13,907 nt of DNA from Hydrogenimonas sp. (lineage in GTDB: Bacteria; Campylobacterota; Campylobacteria; Campylobacterales; Hydrogenimonadaceae). The stretch lies in assembly GCF_029933015.1 (NCBI RefSeq), contig NZ_JAOZOZ010000038.1, positions 1 to 13,907 on the forward strand, read 5' to 3'. The position numbers were made by a program, and so were the translations under genes. Below the pieces are notes generated by a model. That model was not told the DNA's origin, ran no database searches, and saw only the letters and a list, made by a program, of their open reading frames with translations. Within the stretch, counting starts at the first letter, position 1. Each line of letters starts with the position of its first letter. This document shows positions 6,359-13,867 of this stretch, one piece after another.

Positions 6359-7985
6359 CAAACTCGCCGGACAACCCGTACCCAAAGATAGAATCATCAA
6401 CCTTCCCCTGCTGATCAGCGACTATTTCTCGCTGCAGCCGGATCCTGCCGTTTCCACGGAGCGTGTCGCCTTCGGAACGTCGGGGCACAGAGGAAGCGCT
6501 TTCAAAAAGAGTTTCAACGAAGCGCACGTACTGGCCGTGACCCAGGCCGTTTGCGAGTACAGAAAAGAGAAGGGGTACGACGGACCTCTCTTTATGGGTA
6601 TGGACAGTCACGCCCTCTCGACCCCGGCACAGATGACAGCGGTCAGGGTCTGCGCCGCCAACGGTGTCAAGGTGCGGATAGCGGAAAAGAACGAATACAC
6701 GCCGACCCCCCTGGTCTCCTTCGCGATCCTCGGTCACAACCGAACCTCCTCGGACAAGGCCGACGGCATCGTCATCACTCCCTCCCACAATCCGCCGGAA
6801 GACGGAGGTTTCAAATACAATCCTCCCAACGGCGGACCGGCGGATACCGATGTCACGGCCGTCGTGGAGAAGAGGGCCAACGAAATTCTCGAAAACGGCC
6901 TGAAGGATGTCAGGGCACTCTCCTACGAAGAGGCGCTGGCTTCGCCGTATGTCGAAATGTACGACTTCATCACCCCCTACGTCGAATCTCTCCGGGAAAT
7001 CGTCGACATGGACGCCATCGCCAGGTCGGGGCTCAAAATCGCCGCCGATCCCCTGGGAGGCTCCGCTCTGGGTGTCTACAAAAAGATCAAAGAGATGTAC
7101 GATCTGAATATGGAGATCGTCAACCCCTGGATCGATCCGACATTCTCCTTCATGACCCTCGACCATGACGGGAAGATTCGTATGGACTGCTCTTCGCCCT
7201 GGGCGATGGCTTCGCTCGTGCGTCTCAAAGAGGATTACGACCTGGCTTTCGGAAACGATACCGACGCCGACCGCCACGGCATCGTCACGCCGGTAGGCGG
7301 ACTGATGAATCCCAACCACTATCTCAGCGTCGCCATCTGGTATCTCTTCAAACACCGCACCTCGTGGCCCGAAGATCTCAAAATCGGCAAGACGCTGGTC
7401 TCCAGTTCCATGATCGATCGGGTCGCTGCCGATATCGGCAAAGAGGTCTACGAAGTGCCTGTGGGGTTCAAATGGTTCGTCGACGGTCTCTACGAAGGAT
7501 GGCTCGGCTTCGGCGGCGAAGAGAGTGCAGGAGCGTCGTTCCTGCGTTTCGACGGAGGCGTCTGGTCCACCGACAAGGACGGCATCATCCTCAACCTGCT
7601 CGCTGCGGAGATCAAGGCGGTTACGGGTCGCGATCCTGCTGAGATCTATGCCGATTTCGAAGAGAAGTTCGGCAAATCCTACTACGCCCGTATCGATGCG
7701 CCTGCGACGCCGGAGCAGAAGGCGAAACTGAAGGCACTGAGCCCCGACGACATCGAAGCCGACGAACTGGCCGGAGAGAAGATCGTGGGGATCTACACCA
7801 ACGCCCCCGGCAACGGAGCACCTATCGGCGGTCTCAAACTGGTGACCGAAAACGGGTGGGTGGCGATGCGACCTTCCGGAACGGAAGATATTTACAAAAT
7901 CTATGCGGAGAGTTTCCTCTCTCCGGAGCATCTGGCCGAGATCCAGAAATCGGCACAGCGCATCGTGACGGAACTGATCGGTTGA
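6351..7985 (+). CDS. pgm: Phosphoglucomutase (alpha-D-glucose phosphate-specific)
   Basis: Interconverts glucose-1-phosphate and glucose-6-phosphate through a phosphoserine intermediate in the cytoplasm. It has 544 residues, against 546 for E. coli Pgm, and belongs to the same long alpha-D-phosphohexomutase branch. All four active-site loops are visible: TPSHNP with the phosphorylated Ser145, DTDADRHG with metal ligands Asp303, Asp305 and Asp307, the sugar loop GGEESAG (388-394), and the phosphate loop RPSGT (507-511). GTSGHRGS near the N-terminus is also typical. ATG 6351 is chosen because AAGGAGG lies nine bases upstream; an ATG at 6312 would sit inside the preceding gene without a site. 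The start overlaps the EI24-like gene by 8 bp and pgi follows after 13 bp. It links the phosphorylase product to glycolysis, or gluconeogenic hexose phosphate to glycogen and sugar nucleotides. Confidence 0.97.
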   Translation: MADKLAGQPVPKDRIINLPLLISDYFSLQPDPAVSTERVAFGTSGHRGSAFKKSFNEAHVLAVTQAVCEYRKEKGYDGPLFMGMDSHALSTPAQMTAVRVCAANGVKVRIAEKNEYTPTPLVSFAILGHNRTSSDKADGIVITPSHNPPEDGGFKYNPPNGGPADTDVTAVVEKRANEILENGLKDVRALSYEEALASPYVEMYDFITPYVESLREIVDMDAIARSGLKIAADPLGGSALGVYKKIKEMYDLNMEIVNPWIDPTFSFMTLDHDGKIRMDCSSPWAMASLVRLKEDYDLAFGNDTDADRHGIVTPVGGLMNPNHYLSVAIWYLFKHRTSWPEDLKIGKTLVSSSMIDRVAADIGKEVYEVPVGFKWFVDGLYEGWLGFGGEESAGASFLRFDGGVWSTDKDGIILNLLAAEIKAVTGRDPAEIYADFEEKFGKSYYARIDAPATPEQKAKLKALSPDDIEADELAGEKIVGIYTNAPGNGAPIGGLKLVTENGWVAMRPSGTEDIYKIYAESFLSPEHLAEIQKSAQRIVTELIG

Positions 7986-7998
7986 GAAGGAGGTATCG

Positions 7999-9261
7999 AT
8001 GATCACCTACAGACTCGATTACGACTGGCATCCGGACGAAGCGGAAGAAAAGCTGATGTTCGAAGCCTTCGGCAAGATCGTGGAAGAGAGGGAAAAAGGT
8101 GTCGCGGGCTATTACCATCTGCCCGAAGACTCCAAGCTCCTCGAAGCTGAAACAAGGGCCTATCTCTCTTCCAACGAGACGCTCAGGGAGTGCGAAACGA
8201 TCGTCGTAGTCGGCATCGGAGGATCGTCGCTCGGTACGAAAGCGGTCGACGCGATGCTGCGACACAAATTTCCCGAAGCCAAAAGGCTCCTTTTTCTCGA
8301 AAACCCCGATCCCGTGGATCTGAACGAAAAATTTTCCCGGATCGAAAAGGAAAAGAGTCTCTTCATCGTCGTATCGAAATCGGGAACGACGATCGAAACC
8401 ATGTCGATCTTCAAGGCGCTCATCGCCCGTTTCGGCCTCGATCTGGCGGGCGGGGACCGATCGCGCGTCATCGTCATCACCGACGAAGGGTCGGCGCTCT
8501 GCAGCTATGCCGACCATCACGGTCTGAAAGCCTACACGATACCCGAAAATGTGGGAGGGAGATTTTCGGTGCTCAGTGCGGTGGGCATCGTGCCGTTGAC
8601 ACTGGCCGGATACGACACATGTAGCATACTCGAGGGTGCTTCGGGGATGGTGCGAAGATTTTTCGATGGTCGGGAGAAGCATCTGGAGAAGAAGGCGGCG
8701 TTCATTGCCACACATAACGACATCTACCGGATGAACGTGCTCTTCGTCTACGCCTCCTGTCTGGAAGCGTTTACGCGATGGTACGTTCAGCTCTGGGCGG
8801 AATCGCTCGGCAAGATCGACGCAAAAGGGCAGCGGATAGGGTTGACACCCATCGGGCAGATCGGCCCGCTCGATCAGCACTCTTTTTTGCAGCTCATCAT
8901 GGAAGGTGCCCGGGACAAGAGTGTAACTTTCCTGAAAATTGCCGATTTTGAAAATGATTTGAGGATTCCCGACATATCTCTCGAGAACATCGAGAAGACC
9001 GATTACATCAACGCCAGAACCTTCAACGAACTGATCAATGCGGAGTGTGACGCCACACTTCAGAGTGTTTCGGAGGAGGGCATTCCGGTCGATCTGATCA
9101 CTTTCGACAAAGTGTCGCCCGGCAATGTGGGAGAAATCATAGTATACTACGAGCTGTTGACCTCCCTGGTGGGAGCGATGCTCGATATAGATACATACAA
9201 TCAACCCGGTGTCGAACGGGGTAAAAATATATTGATGAATAAATTTGCAAAGGACAGTTGA
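7999..9261 (+). CDS. pgi: Glucose-6-phosphate isomerase (short form)
   Basis: Cytoplasmic interconversion of glucose-6-phosphate and fructose-6-phosphate. It has 420 residues, near the roughly 400-450 of the compact bacterial forms rather than the 549 of E. coli. Family signatures are present: VVVGIGGSSLGTKAV (69-83), the phosphate-binding SKSGTT (126-131), ENVGGRFSVLSAVG (183-196, PGI signature), WAESLGK with Glu268, GPLDQHSF with His294, and NQPGVERGK with Lys409. These match the catalytic Glu, His and Lys of the E. coli enzyme by motif. The start is fixed by AAGGAGG five bases before ATG 7999. It lies 13 bp after pgm, and its stop is one base before the phosphorylase ATG, so all three are expected to be expressed together. 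Confidence 0.97.
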   Translation: MITYRLDYDWHPDEAEEKLMFEAFGKIVEEREKGVAGYYHLPEDSKLLEAETRAYLSSNETLRECETIVVVGIGGSSLGTKAVDAMLRHKFPEAKRLLFLENPDPVDLNEKFSRIEKEKSLFIVVSKSGTTIETMSIFKALIARFGLDLAGGDRSRVIVITDEGSALCSYADHHGLKAYTIPENVGGRFSVLSAVGIVPLTLAGYDTCSILEGASGMVRRFFDGREKHLEKKAAFIATHNDIYRMNVLFVYASCLEAFTRWYVQLWAESLGKIDAKGQRIGLTPIGQIGPLDQHSFLQLIMEGARDKSVTFLKIADFENDLRIPDISLENIEKTDYINARTFNELINAECDATLQSVSEEGIPVDLITFDKVSPGNVGEIIVYYELLTSLVGAMLDIDTYNQPGVERGKNILMNKFAKDS

Positions 9262-9262
9262 T

Positions 9263-10969
9263 ATGGAGAAAGATCTTTTTCCCTATGTGATAGACGAACA
9301 TTTCAAAACGAAGGTCGCCTATTTTTCCATGGAGTTCGCCATCGACCAGGCGCTCAAAACATATTCGGGCGGTCTGGGATTCCTGGCGGGATCGCATATG
9401 AGAAGCGCCAACGACAAACGGCAGCATACGATAGGTATAGGAATGCTGTGGAGTTACGGCTATTACGATCAGGGAAGACACGAGGACAATACGCTCAAGA
9501 TCGATTTCCGTCGCAAATTCTACTATTTCCTGAAAGAGACAGGTATCGTCGTCGAGGTGATGATCAACGGCAAGCCGGTCAAGGTCAAAGCCTATCTGCT
9601 TCCGGCGGATACTTTCGTCTCGGCTCCCGTGATTCTTCTGACGACCGACATCTTCGAAAACGACTACCTCTCCCGGACCATCAGCCACAAACTCTACGAT
9701 CCCAACGAGGAGACGCGGATCGCCCAGGAGATCGTACTGGGTATCGGTGGTGTGAAGGTACTCGACGCGATGGGCATCGACATCGATGTCTACCATATGA
9801 ACGAGGGTCACGCGCTGCCGATGGTTTTCGAACTGATGAGAAAGTTTCCCGATGTGGAAGTGCTTAAAAAGCATGTGGTTTTCACGACCCATACACCGGA
9901 GATGGCGGGCAACGAAGTACACAATGTCCATTTCCTCGGACGCATGGGTTTCTTCAACGGCTTCTCCGTCGAGGAGGTACAGCAGAAACTCGACTATTAC
10001 GACGAGAACTTTTCACTGACCGTAGGCGCACTGAAGATTTCCAAACGGGCCAATGCCGTATCGAAGATCCATGAAAAAGTGGCCAACGAGATGTGGAAGG
10101 ACGTACCGGGCAAATGTGAGATCATCAGCATCACCAACGCCCAGAATATGCGCTACTGGGCCGACAAACAGCTTCTTAGCTGGATGCTCGAGCATGAAGA
10201 CTATCAGCTGGTGGGGCGAAAAAAGCACCTCAAACACATGCTGTTCGAAGAGGTGGCCGACCAGACGGGCAAGCTTTTCGACCCCGAGGTTCTGACACTC
10301 GTCTGGGCGCGCCGGTTCGCCGAGTACAAACGCCCGTGGCTGCTCACGTACGACATGGAGCGCTTCAGAGCGCTGGTGATGAATACCGAGCGTCCCATCC
10401 AGATCATCTGGGCGGGCAAACCTTTCCCCCTGGACTACCGTGCCGTTTCGATGTTCAACGACCTGATTCTGATGTCCAAAGAGTTCAAGAACGTGGCGGT
10501 CCTCACAGGCTACGAGCTGCGTCTTTCGAAGATGCTCAAACAGGGATCGGATGTCTGGCTCAATACCCCCAGATGGGGTCGCGAAGCGAGCGGTACCAGC
10601 GGCATGAGCGCCGGTATCAACGGATCTGTCCACTTCTCCATCGCCGATGGCTGGCATGCCGAGTTCCAGAAAGACGGTATCAACTCCTTCACGATTCCCC
10701 ACGCCGATCCTTCGCTGCCCATCGAGGAGCAGGACAGGCTCGACTACCTGGCGATGATGGACAAACTCGAAAACGTGATTCTTCCGATGTATTACGACAA
10801 CCAGAAGGAGTGGGTGAATATCGTGAAAAACGGTATGAACGACATCCACGGATATTTTACGTCGTCACGGATGGTCGTGGAGTATTACGAAAAGCTCTAC
10901 AACTTCAAGCCCTACGAACCGAAGCGTCTCTCGGATCGTCTGATAAAAGACCATCCGCCGCTCACCTGA
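9263..10969 (+). CDS. GT35 alpha-glucan/glycogen phosphorylase-like protein lacking the PLP lysine
   Basis: Expected role is phosphorolysis of glycogen or maltodextrin to glucose-1-phosphate. The 568 residues fit the short alpha-glucan phosphorylase subfamily rather than the 800-plus-residue E. coli GlgP type. Visible features are VAYFSMEFA, the glycine loop YSGGLGFLAG, MNEGHA, FTTHTPEMAGNE, ARRFAEYKR (349-357, phosphate-site basic residues) and WLNTPRWGREASGTSGM. In phosphorylases the last motif continues with the lysine that forms the Schiff base with pyridoxal phosphate. Here the codon at 10607-10609 is AGC, Ser449, followed by AGING. The loop usually reading TNGVH is TNAQN. The reading frame is intact, so this is substitution, not decay. 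ATG 9263 follows AAAGGA nine bases upstream and starts one base after the pgi stop; an alternative TTG at 9245 has no better site. It could be a non-PLP or non-catalytic homologue. Confidence 0.85.
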   Translation: MEKDLFPYVIDEHFKTKVAYFSMEFAIDQALKTYSGGLGFLAGSHMRSANDKRQHTIGIGMLWSYGYYDQGRHEDNTLKIDFRRKFYYFLKETGIVVEVMINGKPVKVKAYLLPADTFVSAPVILLTTDIFENDYLSRTISHKLYDPNEETRIAQEIVLGIGGVKVLDAMGIDIDVYHMNEGHALPMVFELMRKFPDVEVLKKHVVFTTHTPEMAGNEVHNVHFLGRMGFFNGFSVEEVQQKLDYYDENFSLTVGALKISKRANAVSKIHEKVANEMWKDVPGKCEIISITNAQNMRYWADKQLLSWMLEHEDYQLVGRKKHLKHMLFEEVADQTGKLFDPEVLTLVWARRFAEYKRPWLLTYDMERFRALVMNTERPIQIIWAGKPFPLDYRAVSMFNDLILMSKEFKNVAVLTGYELRLSKMLKQGSDVWLNTPRWGREASGTSGMSAGINGSVHFSIADGWHAEFQKDGINSFTIPHADPSLPIEEQDRLDYLAMMDKLENVILPMYYDNQKEWVNIVKNGMNDIHGYFTSSRMVVEYYEKLYNFKPYEPKRLSDRLIKDHPPLT

Positions 10970-10984
10970 TCTTCTTTTACGGAA

Positions 10985-11006
10985 GGTGCCGGTACCTGCC
11001 GGCACC
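10985..11006. terminator. Hairpin between convergent phosphorylase and pyk genes
   Basis: A perfect 8-bp stem GGTGCCGG/CCGGCACC with a TACCTG loop fills the 41-bp gap between the two stop codons. T-rich sequence (TCTTCTTTT, and CTGTTTTT) lies near both sides but no clean T-tract follows directly in either direction. A bidirectional terminator is the natural reading from its position. Confidence 0.6.
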
Positions 11007-11010
11007 GAAA

Positions 11011-12405
11011 CTATCTGTTTTTCCGGTCTTCCCGTCTGATATAGCGGATACTTTTCCCCATCGAAACCTTCTCTCCCAGATACCCCGTCACCAGCAAAAA
11101 CGCATCGGGATCCGCCTCGTGGGTCTCAAGCAGACTCTCCACCATCTGATTTTCAGACGTGAAGTTTTTCTCGTCGATCGACACGGCGCCTTCCAGCCCC
11201 CAGACGAGTGCCGTTTTGTTGACGAGTGTGGGATCGGTCGTGATGGCGTAGAGCCTCTCTTTCGGACGGTATTTGCTCAGGTGTAGCATCGTGTAGCCAG
11301 AAAGTGTCAGTGCTGCGATGAAGTCACAGGGCATGATTTGTGCCAGCGCCGCAGCAGCGTGGGGAAAGGCTTCACCGGGGTTTGTTTCAAAATTTTTGTA
11401 GAAGGGATAGAACTCCTGGGTCTGCAGGATCGTGGAGACCAGGGTGTCGACCGCTTCGTTTGGGTATTTTCCCGCGGCGGTTTCGTCGGAGAGCATGACG
11501 GCGTCGGTACCGTCGAAGACGGCGTTGGCGATGTCCGAAACCTCGGCCCGGGTCGGGTAGGGGGAGTTGACCATCGAGGTGAGCATCTGGGTGGCGGTGA
11601 TGACCGGCTTGCCTTTCATGTTGCATTTTTTGATGATCTTTTTCTGGAGTACGGGTACTTTCGACAGGCCCGCTTCGGCTCCGAGGTCCCCGCGGGCGAC
11701 CATCACGGCATCGCTTTCGTCGATGATCATGTCGATATTTTCGACGGCGGTGGTGCGTTCGATTTTCGAAACGATCCATGCTTTGCCGCCGGCTTCCCTT
11801 TGGATCTTTCTGGCGTCGATGACATCCTTTTCGCTGCTGACGAAGGAGATGGCGACGAAGTCCACCCCCATCTTCGCGCCGAAACGGATGTCGTCACGAT
11901 CCTTGTCGGTCAGGGCATGAAGGGTGATGTCGGCTTTGGGAAAATTGACCCCTTTGCCCTCCATCAGGCGGCCGGGTGTGAGTACTTCCAGCACGACGCT
12001 GGTATCTCTCTTTTCGATGACCCGGGTCTGGACCGTACCGTCGGCGAAAAAGATCTCGTCACCCACTTTGAGGTCTTCGATGATCCCGGGAAAACTGATC
12101 GTGAAAGCCTCACCGCTCGCCTCCTGCGCCAGTATCAGCCGATCCTCCTTTTTCACCTCTCTGGGTTCTTCCATGCCCCGGATGCGGATTTTCGGCCCGC
12201 AGATATCCTGAAGTATCCCGATGGTTTTTCCCTTCTTTTCTGCAATGGAACGGATCGTGTTTATGGTCTCTTCATGTTCGGAGTATGAGCCGTAGGAGAA
12301 GTTGAGTCGGAAGACGTTGACACCGTGATCGATCAGTGAGGCGATAGAGTCGGGATGGTTGGTAGCCGGGCCGATGGTGGCGACGATTTTGACTTTCGGT
12401 TTCAT
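11011..12405 (-). CDS. pyk: Pyruvate kinase
   Basis: Cytoplasmic transfer of phosphate from phosphoenolpyruvate to ADP, the last step of glycolysis. 464 residues, close to the usual 470-480. The barrel A domain holds KIVATIGPA, RLNFSYG (32-38; the common form is NFSHG, so His is Tyr here), VSKIE with catalytic Lys214 and metal ligand Glu216, MVARGDLGAE with Asp240, and the signature around TATQML and PTRAEVSDIANAVFDGTD. The B domain spans about 73-155 and the C domain about 345-464. In the loop QDICGPKIRI, Lys72 takes the place of Glu117 of the muscle enzyme and Ile75 that of Thr120, a combination described for K+-independent pyruvate kinases. Start ATG 12405 follows AAGGA five bases upstream. 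It diverges from pfkA and converges with the phosphorylase gene. Confidence 0.97.
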   Translation of the reverse strand: MKPKVKIVATIGPATNHPDSIASLIDHGVNVFRLNFSYGSYSEHEETINTIRSIAEKKGKTIGILQDICGPKIRIRGMEEPREVKKEDRLILAQEASGEAFTISFPGIIEDLKVGDEIFFADGTVQTRVIEKRDTSVVLEVLTPGRLMEGKGVNFPKADITLHALTDKDRDDIRFGAKMGVDFVAISFVSSEKDVIDARKIQREAGGKAWIVSKIERTTAVENIDMIIDESDAVMVARGDLGAEAGLSKVPVLQKKIIKKCNMKGKPVITATQMLTSMVNSPYPTRAEVSDIANAVFDGTDAVMLSDETAAGKYPNEAVDTLVSTILQTQEFYPFYKNFETNPGEAFPHAAAALAQIMPCDFIAALTLSGYTMLHLSKYRPKERLYAITTDPTLVNKTALVWGLEGAVSIDEKNFTSENQMVESLLETHEADPDAFLLVTGYLGEKVSMGKSIRYIRREDRKNR

Positions 12406-12440
12406 GATTTTCCTTGGGAATTGTTGATTTCAGATACAGC

Positions 12441-12449
12441 ATGATACCA
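12441..12449 (-). promoter_or_regulatory. Extended -10 promoter of pyk
   Basis: On the - strand TGGTATCAT (TGn plus a TATAAT-like hexamer) lies about 36 bp before the pyk ATG, leaving a short leader. No good -35 box is visible, as is common for extended -10 promoters. Confidence 0.45.
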
Positions 12450-12495
12450 TAGAGCCCTGAACAGAGGGGATGGAAAAGAGTCTCTTTCACGAAAC

Positions 12496-12508
12496 TTTAA
12501 CAGTTAAA
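12496..12508. promoter_or_regulatory. 13-bp palindrome upstream of the pfkA -10 box, candidate operator
   Basis: TTTAAC-A-GTTAAA is a perfect inverted repeat with a single central base. It occupies the space just upstream of the candidate pfkA -10 (ending 4 bp before its TGG), where a bound protein would hinder RNA polymerase. It lies 90 bp from the pyk start and so could affect both divergent genes. Short AT-rich palindromes also arise by chance. Confidence 0.35.
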
Positions 12509-12509
12509 A

Positions 12510-12518
12510 TGGTATATT
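12510..12518 (+). promoter_or_regulatory. Extended -10 promoter of pfkA
   Basis: TGGTATATT (TGn plus TATATT) lies 41 bp before the pfkA ATG in an AT-rich stretch. The -35 region (about 12490-12495) is not like TTGACA. It mirrors the TGGTATCAT of the divergent pyk promoter. Confidence 0.45.
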
Positions 12519-12558
12519 GTTTTCAAATTTTTTTACTCAATAAAAACAAGGAGAGTGG

Positions 12559-13518
12559 ATGGCGCTGGCTGTGATGTGTTCCGGCGGAGACGCTCCGGGA
12601 ATGAATGCGGCGGTCAAAAAGTTCGTCGACTACGCATTCGACAAAGGAGAGGAACCCTATCTGGTCTATGACGGACTGGAGGGTTTGATTGACGGAAAGA
12701 TAAAACGGGCCGATTATAGAGATGTAGCGGGCATTCTGCACCGCGGCGGGTCGATCATACGATCTTCCCGATCGAAACGATTTTACGAATACGAATATCG
12801 CAAACAGGCGTACGAAAACCTGAAAAAGTTCGGTATCGACGGTCTTGTCGTCTTGGGAGGCGATGGATCCTTCAGAGCGATGGACCGTTTCAGTGAGGAT
12901 TTCCCGATCAACTTCGTGGGCATTCCGACAACGATCGACAACGACATCTACGGGACGGAGTACTGTCTGGGTGTCGATACGGCGCTCAATACGATCAGAG
13001 ACGCTCTGGACAAGATCTACGATACGGCATCGACCTTCAACAGGGCCTTCGTCGTGGAGGTGATGGGGCGTGACTGCGGCTATCTGGCGGCGATCTCCGC
13101 CATCAGTTCGGGGGCGGAGATCTGTATCATCCCGGAAGTCGACTTCGTACTTCCGACGATCGAGGAGAAGCTGGTACGGGAGGTCGCCAACGGTCGCCGC
13201 TATGTGCTCGCCATCGTGGCCGAAGGGACGAAGATGACCCAGAAGGTGGCGGAATGGCTCGAAAAAAGGATCGGGTTCGATACCCGCGTCACGATCCTGG
13301 GGCATATCCAGCGGGGCGGGGTGCCGACCACCTTCGACCGGATGATGGGTTTCGAATTCGCCGTACACGCCGTCGAACATCTCTGTCGGACCAAAGAATC
13401 CAACAAAGTGGTGGTATGGAACAAAGGCCAGTTCGGGCTGATGGATATCGATACCGTCGTCAGCAACAAGAACCAGGTCAATCCGCATCATCTGGCGATG
13501 CTCAACGTCCTGGACTGA
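12559..13518 (+). CDS. pfkA: 6-phosphofructokinase, ATP-type
   Basis: Phosphorylates fructose-6-phosphate to fructose-1,6-bisphosphate, the committed step of glycolysis. 319 residues, as in E. coli PfkA (320). Catalytic and substrate elements are present: CSGGDAPGMNAA, Arg71, GGDGS (100-104), TIDND with Asp127, Arg162, EVMGR (167-171), Glu222, Arg243 and GHIQRGG (248-254). Gly103 in GGDGS marks the ATP-using type, since PPi enzymes have Asp there. Thr124 is unusual: ATP enzymes mostly have Gly and PPi enzymes Lys. By hand alignment the E. coli effector-site residues Arg21, Arg25 and Arg54 are Lys, Asp and Tyr here, so ADP/PEP control may be altered. ATG 12559 follows AAGGAG five bases upstream. 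It diverges from pyk and is followed after 26 bp by the CBM48 gene. Confidence 0.95.
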   Translation: MALAVMCSGGDAPGMNAAVKKFVDYAFDKGEEPYLVYDGLEGLIDGKIKRADYRDVAGILHRGGSIIRSSRSKRFYEYEYRKQAYENLKKFGIDGLVVLGGDGSFRAMDRFSEDFPINFVGIPTTIDNDIYGTEYCLGVDTALNTIRDALDKIYDTASTFNRAFVVEVMGRDCGYLAAISAISSGAEICIIPEVDFVLPTIEEKLVREVANGRRYVLAIVAEGTKMTQKVAEWLEKRIGFDTRVTILGHIQRGGVPTTFDRMMGFEFAVHAVEHLCRTKESNKVVVWNKGQFGLMDIDTVVSNKNQVNPHHLAMLNVLD

Positions 13519-13544
13519 ACCAAATCTAAACAAAGGAGAACATC

Positions 13545-13823
13545 ATGGTAAAGATTACAAAAAAAGGAAAGAAGGCATGGGTCACATTTACGGCACCCGT
13601 CAGCGAGTGTGAAACGGTCGCGATCAAAGGAAGCTGGAACGACTGGGAACCCGAAACGATGAAAAAGAAGAAGAGCGGCGAATTCTACATCACCAAAGTT
13701 CTGCCTGTAGGAGAATCCTATGAATTCGGATATCTGGTGGACGAGAGCGACTGGATCGCCGATCATGAACTGCCTTTGGCCGAAACCCCCTTCGGAAGCA
13801 AAAATTCAGTTTTGGAGTTGTAA
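13545..13823 (+). CDS. Stand-alone CBM48/AMPK-type glycogen-binding domain protein
   Basis: Small soluble protein of 92 residues made of a single early-set (isoamylase N-terminal-like, CBM48) carbohydrate-binding fold. Residues 24-34, TVAIKGSWNDW, match the strand-turn of AMPK beta-subunit glycogen-binding modules (compare the form GSFNNW), and YEFGYLVDESDWIADHE (59-75) matches the later conserved strand with its sugar-stacking Trp (Trp70 here). No catalytic domain is attached and there is no signal peptide, so it should act in the cytoplasm. ATG 13545 follows AAAGGAG after seven bases. It lies 26 bp after pfkA, probably in the same transcript. A role in binding storage glycogen, or in tethering or sensing for glycolytic enzymes, is inference from fold and neighbours. 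Confidence 0.85.
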   Translation: MVKITKKGKKAWVTFTAPVSECETVAIKGSWNDWEPETMKKKKSGEFYITKVLPVGESYEFGYLVDESDWIADHELPLAETPFGSKNSVLEL

Positions 13824-13841
13824 AATTTATTTATAAGAACA

Positions 13842-13857
13842 GATTAATTCATTAATC
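13842..13857. promoter_or_regulatory. Inverted repeat just before the ribosome binding site of the last gene
   Basis: GATTAAT-TC-ATTAATC is a perfect 7-bp inverted repeat that ends one base before the AAAGGA ribosome binding site. It could be an operator, or an RNA hairpin (6-bp stem, TTCA loop) affecting translation. A weak -10-like TATAAG lies at 13832-13837. AT-rich sequence raises the chance of coincidence. Confidence 0.3.
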
Positions 13858-13867
13858 AAAGGATTTT

